From RGIG5612 sp045546255 (GTDB taxonomy: Bacteria > Bacillota > Clostridia > Lachnospirales > Lachnospiraceae): a stretch of 64,000 nucleotides of DNA. The notes below the pieces were generated by a model. The model did no database searches and was not told the origin of the DNA. It worked only from the letters and a program-made list of their open reading frames with translations. Position numbers and translations under genes: made by a program. Within the stretch, counting starts at the first letter, position 1. Each line of letters opens with the position of its first letter. The DNA is taken from the NCBI GenBank assembly GCA_045546255.1, contig JAZQCK010000015.1:74237-138236 (forward strand), in the 5' to 3' direction. Positions 41,534-48,853 of this stretch are shown piece after piece.

Positions 41534-42868
41534 ATGAAAACAAGTGTTTTTGGTAATTTTGGTAAACGAGGGTGGGGAATCATCATCTATACGATTTTCC
41601 TGTTCATGATTTCCGGTATAGCAGCTGACTCCATGAACATTATCTTTCCGGCGCTAGTACAGATCAAAGGATGGGATTATTCGACCTTGATGTCAATCTC
41701 CACACCAGGTGCAATTGTTTGCGCCGTTGTCATTGCTTTGTTCGGCATGTGGATCCAAAAGAAAGGTCCTAAGATCGTAACAATCGTTAACCTGATCATT
41801 GTCTGCGTTGCCTGGGCAATTGCCGGCTTCATGCCGTCACTGGCACTCTTTGCAATTGTTTATGCGCTGATGAGTGCCTTTGGAACAGCTGCTGCTATGT
41901 GCTCTGCACAGACCTATATCAGCAACTGGTTCCCTCGTAAGAAAGGTATTGCATTAGGATGGGCTACAATCGGTATGCCTCTTTCTGGAGCCATCCTGGT
42001 TCCGATCATGAATGGGCTTACAAATAAAGCTGACGGAACCGTTCAGGTTCTTCCAAGCTTTTTGATGGTTGCAGGCATAGCACTTGTTATGCTGATCGTC
42101 ACATTCTTTACACACAATAATCCGGAGGATGTCGGGTGCCTTCCGGATAATGAGCCAATTACCGAACTGGAAAGAAAAGCTCTGGCGGAACAGCCGGATG
42201 GAGTTTATACCACAAAAGAACTTTTGAAAACAAAACAGACATGGTTCCTGATCATTGCTTTCAGTTTCCTCTATATGGGACTGTTAGGTGTTGTTATGAT
42301 GATCATTCCACGTATGACAGCGGTTGGCGTTGCACAGAATACAGCAACTGCGATCTACTCCGGGGCCACGATCCTTGGTATCGTTGGTTCGATTGTATGG
42401 GGATTGATCGACCAGAGAGTTGGAACGAAGAAAACAACCGTGGTCTATGCTGTTCTTTGGACAATCATGCTGGCACTTACCGGATGGAGCAGCTGCGCAC
42501 TCAGTCAATGGGGTGTTATTGCAACTGTTATATTCTTCGCGATTCTATTCGGAGGTCTGCCAAATCTTTGCACCTCCTGCATTATTTGGATCTTCGGAAG
42601 ATTTGACTTCCCGGGGGCAAACAAGATCATTTCCACAGTGATCTCTCTAGTCAGAACTTTGGGGATACTGATCGTATCATGGCTTATGGTTACTGGTGGA
42701 AACCTCTCAATTGGACTTGGTAATGCCTACTGGATTCTTGCAGGCTGCTCATTGATCGGAACGATTTTTGTATTCCTGCTTAACAGAGATGGCATTAAAG
42801 CAATTGATACCTCCCATATGTCAGAAGAAGAATTTATTAAAATGGCAGCAGAACAAAAAGGAGAATAA
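41534..42868 (+). CDS. MFS transporter (oxalate/formate antiporter-like)
   Basis: The 444-residue protein has 12 predicted membrane segments, with the long central loop after TM6 (residues about 195-230). The stretch YISNWFPRKKGIALGWATIG after TM4 is typical of the OFA and monocarboxylate-type subfamilies. It is the last gene of the AraC-linked operon and probably moves the operon's organic acid substrate or product. Its terminator lies inside the end of the convergent LuxR gene. Confidence 0.88.
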   Translation: MKTSVFGNFGKRGWGIIIYTIFLFMISGIAADSMNIIFPALVQIKGWDYSTLMSISTPGAIVCAVVIALFGMWIQKKGPKIVTIVNLIIVCVAWAIAGFMPSLALFAIVYALMSAFGTAAAMCSAQTYISNWFPRKKGIALGWATIGMPLSGAILVPIMNGLTNKADGTVQVLPSFLMVAGIALVMLIVTFFTHNNPEDVGCLPDNEPITELERKALAEQPDGVYTTKELLKTKQTWFLIIAFSFLYMGLLGVVMMIIPRMTAVGVAQNTATAIYSGATILGIVGSIVWGLIDQRVGTKKTTVVYAVLWTIMLALTGWSSCALSQWGVIATVIFFAILFGGLPNLCTSCIIWIFGRFDFPGANKIISTVISLVRTLGILIVSWLMVTGGNLSIGLGNAYWILAGCSLIGTIFVFLLNRDGIKAIDTSHMSEEEFIKMAAEQKGE

Positions 42869-42874
42869 ATAGAA

Positions 42875-43657
42875 TTATCCTCGAAAGATACCAAAGAGGC
42901 CGACACGGTTTTTCGTGCCGGTCTTTTTGTATATATTGTGGACGTGCTTTTCCAAGGTGGACTTTGTGATGCAAAGCTCCTCAGTGAGTGCCTTGTCGGA
43001 TGCACCGTTCAGCATCATGTTGATGATCTCTTCTTCGCGGCGGGTCAGAGAATAATCATTTACGAGCGCTCGCGGAACAGAAAAGCCGGGCGCAGTAGGA
43101 TCCGCCTTAAAACCGCGGTAGCGCGTGAGGAGGCGGTAGAGTTTCAGCTCAATATGAACCTTTAAGAGTTCTAAGAAAAAGATCTCTTTTTCTGAAAAAT
43201 CGCCGTCTTCTTTTTTGCGGTAGAGGCCGATCATGCCAAGCTTGATATCATTGCGGACAAAGGTTGCCTGAAGGGCATAATAGAGCTTTTGCGGCTTATA
43301 AATATCTTTATAGAGAGCGGAATTGTTCCATTCCTCTTCGTCTCTGGAATCTGTTGCACGGAAAACGCTGCTCCAGGGAGCTTCCATATATTCCCACCAG
43401 ACAGAGCGGTAGTTTCCTTCCACAAATTTGGATTCATCAAAGATTTCATTTTCGGGGCCGATGAAACAGGGCTCTTCATAAATAAACTCATTGTTTTTGG
43501 ATGTAACTTTGAGGGCCATGGCTTTATGAAACGGGATCAAAGTCCGGATCTGGGACAGCAGGATCCGGGAAAGGTCGGAAAACGAATCACAGAGGTTGAT
43601 CCGGTAGATCACCTGGGAAATATACGCACTTTCTTTCATCGATAAATTGACTGCCAT
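42875..43657 (-). CDS. LuxR family transcriptional regulator
   Basis: The 260-residue protein has an N-terminal sensor part of about 190 residues without a recognised family and a C-terminal LuxR helix-turn-helix. The latter reads LTRREEEIINMMLNGASDKA then ITKSTLEKHVHNIYKKTGTKNR. It is not preceded by a receiver domain, so it is a one-component regulator. ATG 43657 has AAGAGG a few bases upstream; a longer frame to 43693 is less likely. It diverges from the CoA-transferase operon, whose promoter region holds a CATAGT dyad that may be its site. Confidence 0.9.
   Translation of the reverse strand: MAVNLSMKESAYISQVIYRINLCDSFSDLSRILLSQIRTLIPFHKAMALKVTSKNNEFIYEEPCFIGPENEIFDESKFVEGNYRSVWWEYMEAPWSSVFRATDSRDEEEWNNSALYKDIYKPQKLYYALQATFVRNDIKLGMIGLYRKKEDGDFSEKEIFFLELLKVHIELKLYRLLTRYRGFKADPTAPGFSVPRALVNDYSLTRREEEIINMMLNGASDKALTEELCITKSTLEKHVHNIYKKTGTKNRVGLFGIFRG
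42898..42928 (+). terminator. Terminator of the MFS operon, inside the LuxR coding end
   Basis: A 10-bp stem with one mismatch (42898-42907 with 42914-42923) is followed by five T. It lies within the last 18 codons of the convergent regulator, so this coding sequence is constrained on both strands. Confidence 0.75.
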
Positions 43658-43709
43658 ACGGACCTCTTTTCTTGATTTTAAACATTGGAACAATGATGCT
43701 GGAAAACAT

Positions 43710-43744
43710 CATAGTCTCTGATAAATCACTATGATAATTATAAT
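43710..43744 (+). promoter_or_regulatory. Promoter with upstream dyad for CoA-transferase operon
   Basis: CATAGT (43710-43715) and ACTATG (43728-43733) are inverted across 12 bp, just before TATAAT (43739-43744). No good -35 is present; the dyad covers that position, as expected for a site where an activator such as the adjacent LuxR protein binds. Confidence 0.5.
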
Positions 43745-43911
43745 ACAGTGCAAGTGAATAAAAAAAGATGGAAAATAGAAGAAAAATTCTAAATATGAGG
43801 AAAACAAGAATAAAAATAGAAAACAGAGACAATTTTAAAAACACATCTTCAATTTTATAATTAAAAACAAAGAAGCAAATTGTTTTCTGAACACAGAAAG
43901 GCAGGAAAACT

Positions 43912-45462
43912 ATGGCAAAGATCATCACGGCTAAAGAAGCAGCGCAGCTCATCCCTGATGGGGCAACCGTCGCTTGCGGAGGTATGGGACTTTCCGGTTG
44001 GGCGGAAGAGATTGGATGTGCGATAAGGGACAGCTTTATCGAGACTGGACATCCATGCAACTTAAGCATCAAGCAAGGAAGTGCGATGGGTGACTGGAAA
44101 GAGCGGGGCATTACACGCCTCGGAGAAGGCGGAGAAGGGCTCGTTACAAAATGGAGTGCAGCTCACGTCGGAAGCGCATTTGCTCTAAATAAGCTGGCGG
44201 TTGACAACAAGCTCGAATGCTGGTGCCTTCCGCAGGGTGTCATCGTAAATCTTTGGCGTGAAATTGCGGCAGGCCGCCCGGGCCTCATCACAAAAGTTGG
44301 TCTTGGTACCTTTGTGGACCCGCGTCTTGACGGCGGAAAGATGAATGCGGTTACAAAAGAAGATGTCTGCAAGCTGATCGAATTTGAAGGAGAAGAGTAT
44401 CTGTTCTATAAATCCTTCCCGGTTGATGTGGCGATCCTCAGAGGAACAACGGCAGATACTGACGGCAATATCACCTTTGAACATGAATCCGTTCTGAATG
44501 AAGGGCTTGCGATCGCGGAGGCTGTAAAACACTGTGGTGGGATCGTGATCATACAGGTGGAATATATTGCAAATTCCGGGACGCTTCATCCAAAGGAGGT
44601 TAAGATCCCGGGCATCCTCGTCGACTATGTTGTGCAGGCAACGAGCACGCAAGCTTGCTGGCAGACGGAAGGTGTTTACTATGAGCCGGCCTTCTGCGGT
44701 GACATCAAAAAACCAGTGGAACGGATCAAACCGATGGAACTAAACGAGAGAAAGGTCATCTGCAGAAGATGCGCAGCAGCCCTTAAGAAAAACGATGTCG
44801 TAAATCTGGGCGTAGGAATGTCTGCAGACACGGCGTCCATCGTAGCCGAAGAAGGCTGTATCGACGATATCATCTTCAGCACGGAATCCGGAATGGTAGG
44901 AGGAATTCCGGCTGCACTTCCAAACTTCGGAAGCGCATGGAATCCGGATGCTATTATGACCCACAACGATATGTTTGATCTGATCGATGGCGGAAACCTG
45001 GATGTTACCGTTCTTGGCATTGGACAGATCGATGAAGAAGGAAATAACAATGTGTCAAAATTTGGGCCTTCCCTTACAGGGCCTGGAGGATTTATCAATA
45101 TTACCAGTGCAACAAAAACCGTTATCTTCTGCGGCACGTTTATGGCAAAAGGAATATATAAGATTGCAGACGGAAAACTGGAGATTATCGAAGAAGGCAA
45201 GATTCGTAAGTTTGTTAAGAACGTGGAGCAGGTTACCTTTTCCGCGAAAAACGCCAAGCCAAGCCAGACGATCCTTTATGTTACGGAGCGCTGCGTCTTT
45301 AAACTGATTGACGGAAAGCTGACGTTGATCGAAATCGCACCGGGAATCGATCTGGAAAAAGACATTCTTGCCAATATGGATTTTGTACCTGCGATTTCAC
45401 AGGAACTCAAGGTCATGGATGAGGGCATGTTCCGGGAGAACTGGGGAGGCCTCAGCTTCTGA
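43912..45462 (+). CDS. Acyl-CoA transferase (family I, acetate/propionate type)
   Basis: The 516-residue protein fuses the alpha and beta halves of family I CoA-transferases, as in propionate CoA-transferase and YdiF. The first half has GGMGLSGWAEE and the second has NLGVGMSADTASI and the catalytic Glu in FSTESGMVGG. It moves CoA between acyl-CoA and a free acid without ATP. Together with the acyl-CoA dehydrogenase and EtfBA genes downstream it would activate an acid and recycle CoA from the product. The acid is not known. Confidence 0.9.
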   Translation: MAKIITAKEAAQLIPDGATVACGGMGLSGWAEEIGCAIRDSFIETGHPCNLSIKQGSAMGDWKERGITRLGEGGEGLVTKWSAAHVGSAFALNKLAVDNKLECWCLPQGVIVNLWREIAAGRPGLITKVGLGTFVDPRLDGGKMNAVTKEDVCKLIEFEGEEYLFYKSFPVDVAILRGTTADTDGNITFEHESVLNEGLAIAEAVKHCGGIVIIQVEYIANSGTLHPKEVKIPGILVDYVVQATSTQACWQTEGVYYEPAFCGDIKKPVERIKPMELNERKVICRRCAAALKKNDVVNLGVGMSADTASIVAEEGCIDDIIFSTESGMVGGIPAALPNFGSAWNPDAIMTHNDMFDLIDGGNLDVTVLGIGQIDEEGNNNVSKFGPSLTGPGGFINITSATKTVIFCGTFMAKGIYKIADGKLEIIEEGKIRKFVKNVEQVTFSAKNAKPSQTILYVTERCVFKLIDGKLTLIEIAPGIDLEKDILANMDFVPAISQELKVMDEGMFRENWGGLSF

Positions 45463-45548
45463 TTTACCCTGGTGGGTAGTCTGGAAAAAGAGCCGCTCCC
45501 GATACATTGGGATTGAAGAACAGGAATGATAATTAACAGGAGGAAGAG

Positions 45549-46691
45549 ATGATATTAGATCAGAAACACTTAAGGTTTCAGAAACTGTGCAGACAGTTTG
45601 CTGAAACGGAGTTTACAAAAGAACTGTTAGATAGGCTGGAAGAGACCGGCGACTTCGATTGGGATATCTTTAAGAAGATGTCAAAGTACGGTTTCTGCGG
45701 AGTGAAGATTCCAAAAGAATACGGCGGTGCAGGAGGGGACTATCTCTCCTATGCGATTCTGGTTGAGGAATTCGCCCGCGTATCGCCGGTATTGTCAATC
45801 TATGCAAACACTTCGAACTCCTTAGGCGGAGGCCCGTTGATGCTTGCAGGTACGGAAGAGCAGAAACAAAAATACCTTCCGCCGGTCGCAAGAGGCGATG
45901 AGATCATGGTTTTTGCGTTGACGGAGCCTGGGGCAGGATCTGATGCCGGCGGAACGACCACAAGAGCCGAAGAACAAGAAGATGGAAGTTTTATCCTGAA
46001 CGGCAGAAAGACGTTTATCAGCGGTGCACCGATGGCGGACTACTGCATCGTCTTTGCAAAGACAGATCCGAAGCAGAAGGGAAGCCGAGGTATTTCGATG
46101 TTCGTGCTTGATATGCATCTTCCGGGGGTCTCTCTTGGAAAACCGGAGCATAAGATGGGAATCAAAGGCTATCCGACCTGTGATGTGATCATGGAAGATG
46201 TACATGTTCCGAAGGACGCGCTGGTTGGAAAAAAGGATAAAGGTTTTGGCTATGCAATGCAGACCTTAGACGGCGGCCGTTTGGGTATGGCGGCACAGGG
46301 AGTCGGCATCGCGCAGGGCTGCCTGGAAGAAGCCGTTCGTTACGCAAAAGAGCGAAAGCAGTTCGGACGTCCAATTGCGAATTTCCAGGCGATCAGCTTT
46401 ATGCTTGCTGACATGGCAACGGAAACAGAAGCGGCAAGACAGCTGGTCTATCATGCAGCAGAACTGAAAGATGCAGGTAAGGATGCTGGTATGGCCTGCT
46501 CCATGGCGAAATATTATGCGGCAGAAGCGGCCAACCATGTGGCCTATAAAGCGGTCCAGATCCATGGCGGATATGGTTATATCAGTGAATACAAAGTGGA
46601 GCGGTTTTATCGAGATGCGAGGATCGTCCCGATTTATGAAGGCACCAGTCAGGTTCAGCAGATGGTTATTTCCGGTATGCTGCTGAAATAA
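45549..46691 (+). CDS. Acyl-CoA dehydrogenase / enoyl-CoA reductase
   Basis: The 380-residue flavoprotein has the standard acyl-CoA dehydrogenase features: FALTEPGAGSDAGG, the FAD/substrate loop, QFGRPIANFQAI and the catalytic Glu in PIYEGTSQVQ. In anaerobes such enzymes with adjacent bifurcating EtfBA reduce enoyl-CoA (crotonyl, acrylyl, caffeyl or cinnamoyl types) with NADH and yield reduced ferredoxin. Direction is inferred from context. AGGAGGAAG precedes the ATG. The gap of 86 nt from the CoA-transferase contains no clear terminator. Confidence 0.93.
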   Translation: MILDQKHLRFQKLCRQFAETEFTKELLDRLEETGDFDWDIFKKMSKYGFCGVKIPKEYGGAGGDYLSYAILVEEFARVSPVLSIYANTSNSLGGGPLMLAGTEEQKQKYLPPVARGDEIMVFALTEPGAGSDAGGTTTRAEEQEDGSFILNGRKTFISGAPMADYCIVFAKTDPKQKGSRGISMFVLDMHLPGVSLGKPEHKMGIKGYPTCDVIMEDVHVPKDALVGKKDKGFGYAMQTLDGGRLGMAAQGVGIAQGCLEEAVRYAKERKQFGRPIANFQAISFMLADMATETEAARQLVYHAAELKDAGKDAGMACSMAKYYAAEAANHVAYKAVQIHGGYGYISEYKVERFYRDARIVPIYEGTSQVQQMVISGMLLK

Positions 46692-46709
46692 GAAAGGAGG
46701 GTTCGAGAT

Positions 46710-47510
46710 ATGAAGATCTATGTATGTGTGAAACAGGTTCCGGATACCTCTGGTGTTGTAGCAGTCAATCCGGACGGAACGATGAACCGTTCAAAAATGC
46801 CGGCGATCATTAACCCGGATGATCTGAATGCAATGGAGGCAGCGCTTCAGTTGAAAGAAACGGAAAGTGCTACAGTCGTTGCAGTTTCCATGGGACCGCC
46901 ACAGGCAGGAGAAATGATGAGAGAGCTTCTTGCCATGGGCGCAGATGAAGCCGTTCTGATCTCCGGCAGAGAATTCGGAGGATCTGATACCTTTGCGACG
47001 AGCCAGATCATTGCAGGCGCGATCCATCATTTGGGAATCGAGAAAGGAGACCTTGTGCTTTGCGGACGCCAGGCAATCGATGGCGATACGGCACAGGTCG
47101 GTCCGCAGATTGCAGAAAAACTTCATCTTCCTCAGGTGACCTATGCGACCGAAATCCAAAAGGATGGAGATAGCTATACCGTAAAGAGAGCCTTGGAAGA
47201 CGGCTATATGACCATTCAGGTGGAAAGCCCATGTCTGATCACCTGTATCAAAGAACTGAACGAGCCGAGATATATGACGGTGCAGGGCGTGTTTGAAGCA
47301 GATGAAAAGCCGCTTATGATCCTGGATTATGAAGCACTGAAGGACGAGCCACTGATTGAGACAGACACCATTGGATTAAAAGGATCTCCGACAAACATCT
47401 TTAAGTCGTTTAACCCACCGGTTAAAGGGCAGGGAGAGATGCTTGAAGGAAGTGAAAAAGAAATGGCTGCAGCGCTTGCGGAAAAACTGTCCGCAAAGCA
47501 TGTGATATAA
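46710..47510 (+). CDS. etfB: Electron transfer flavoprotein subunit beta
   Basis: The 266-residue protein starts MKIYVCVKQVPDTSGVV and carries CGRQAIDGDTAQVGPQIAE. The DGDTAQVGP form is the one seen in bifurcating ETFs, where EtfB binds a second FAD and takes NADH; AMP-binding ETFs of respiration differ there. It pairs with EtfA encoded 15 nt downstream and should feed the acyl-CoA dehydrogenase upstream. Confidence 0.94.
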   Translation: MKIYVCVKQVPDTSGVVAVNPDGTMNRSKMPAIINPDDLNAMEAALQLKETESATVVAVSMGPPQAGEMMRELLAMGADEAVLISGREFGGSDTFATSQIIAGAIHHLGIEKGDLVLCGRQAIDGDTAQVGPQIAEKLHLPQVTYATEIQKDGDSYTVKRALEDGYMTIQVESPCLITCIKELNEPRYMTVQGVFEADEKPLMILDYEALKDEPLIETDTIGLKGSPTNIFKSFNPPVKGQGEMLEGSEKEMAAALAEKLSAKHVI

Positions 47511-47525
47511 GAAAGGAGAACAGTC

Positions 47526-48626
47526 ATGGCAGAATTTAACAGCAGCTTGATCGAAGAATTCTCAGATATCTGGGTCTTCTGTGAGCAAAGAGACGGAAAG
47601 CTGATGCCGACGGATTTTGAACTGGTCTCCGAAGGCAGAAAACTGGCGGACCAGAGGGGGTCAAAATTAGTGGGGCTTCTTTTGGGTGATGACGTAGAAG
47701 GACTTGCCAAAGAGCTTGGCGGATATGGCGCAGATAAAGTGATCGTCTGCGAGGATCCGGCTCTTGCAGTCTATACGAACGAAGCATACACGAATGTTGT
47801 CTGTGACATCGTCATGGAAAGAAAGCCGGAAGTGCTACTGATCGGGGCCAGCAATCTCGGCCGTGACCTTGGTCCCCGCTGTGCGGCAAGGCTCCATACG
47901 GGACTGACGGCAGATTGCACACATCTTGATATCGACATGAACACCTATGTGGACTTTCTGGATAAGAATTCCAATGTGGATGTGGCCAATACGGAGTTTA
48001 AAATGGAAGATGTGAATCTTAAAATGACTCGTCCGGCTTTCGGAGGACATCTAATGGCGACAATCATCTGTCCACGCTTCCGTCCGTGCATGGCAACGGT
48101 GCGCCCCGGCGTTTTAAAAAAAGCAGAGTTTGACCAGGCAAAAGCGGATGCATGCGAGATCGAAATCGTAAAACCGAAAATCAACGCGAATGACATTCAC
48201 GAAAAAGTCCTGGAGGTTGTAAAAGAAGCAAAAGAAATTGTGGATCTGATCGGGGCAGATGTCGTGGTCTCTCTTGGAAATGGTGCATCAAAAGATATCG
48301 AAACCGCAAAGAAACTGGCACAGGACTTAGCAGATGCCTTAGGTGGCGGTGTTGTAGGAGCGAGCAGGGCGTTGGTTGATGCCGGGCTGATGGATGCGGA
48401 TAGGCAAGTTGGGCAGACCGGAAAAACCGTCCACCCGAAGGTCTATGTGGCACTTGGCATCAGCGGTGCCATCCAGCATAAAGCCGGAATGGATAACTCC
48501 GAGCTGATCATTGCTGTCAATAAAAACGAAAACGAACCAATCTTTGAAGTGGCAGATTATGGTCTCGTAGGTGATCTGTTTAAGGTCGTTCCGGAGATGA
48601 TTGCTGCGATCAGTGCTCAAAAATAA
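47526..48626 (+). CDS. etfA: Electron transfer flavoprotein subunit alpha
   Basis: The 366-residue protein has the N-terminal EtfA domain and the FAD-binding C-terminal domain with GASRALVDAG, GQTGKTVHPKVYVALGISG and AIQHKAGM. It lacks the N-terminal ferredoxin domain seen in the caffeyl-CoA reductase EtfA. It is about 30 residues longer than common EtfA, partly through an insert around residues 150-165. A strong terminator follows and closes the operon. Confidence 0.94.
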   Translation: MAEFNSSLIEEFSDIWVFCEQRDGKLMPTDFELVSEGRKLADQRGSKLVGLLLGDDVEGLAKELGGYGADKVIVCEDPALAVYTNEAYTNVVCDIVMERKPEVLLIGASNLGRDLGPRCAARLHTGLTADCTHLDIDMNTYVDFLDKNSNVDVANTEFKMEDVNLKMTRPAFGGHLMATIICPRFRPCMATVRPGVLKKAEFDQAKADACEIEIVKPKINANDIHEKVLEVVKEAKEIVDLIGADVVVSLGNGASKDIETAKKLAQDLADALGGGVVGASRALVDAGLMDADRQVGQTGKTVHPKVYVALGISGAIQHKAGMDNSELIIAVNKNENEPIFEVADYGLVGDLFKVVPEMIAAISAQK

Positions 48627-48651
48627 GCAGTATCCATTGTAAAGATGCTTA

Positions 48652-48690
48652 AAAACCTGCAGTCATGGCCCAGAGCCGGCTGCAGGTTTT
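48652..48690 (+). terminator. Terminator after etfA
   Basis: An 11-bp stem (AAAACCTGCAG/CTGCAGGTTTT, 48652-48662 with 48680-48690) surrounds a 17-nt loop. Confidence 0.85.
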
Positions 48691-48726
48691 CTTATAAAAA
48701 AATCTTTTATGTATACAAAAATGTAG

Positions 48727-48780
48727 TATAATAAAACAAATTTATTAGGAGGCTGATTGAGAAGTTGACCTCCTTTTTTC
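48727..48780 (+). promoter_or_regulatory. -10 element followed at once by an intrinsic terminator
   Basis: TATAAT (48727-48732) would start RNA near 48739. The hairpin AGGAGG/CCTCCT (48747-48752 with 48769-48774) with a T-run begins only about 8 nt later. Most transcripts would stop after about 40 nt. The hairpin hides a perfect Shine-Dalgarno sequence, and a GTATAC lies just upstream of the -10. It may be an attenuated leader of the GH78-like gene or a tiny RNA gene. Confidence 0.5.
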
Positions 48781-48853
48781 TTAACGTATGCTTTGCATGC
48801 CTTATTTGTGACGAATAAAAGAAAGTGAAAAGGAATCACAAGGGAGTAATTCT

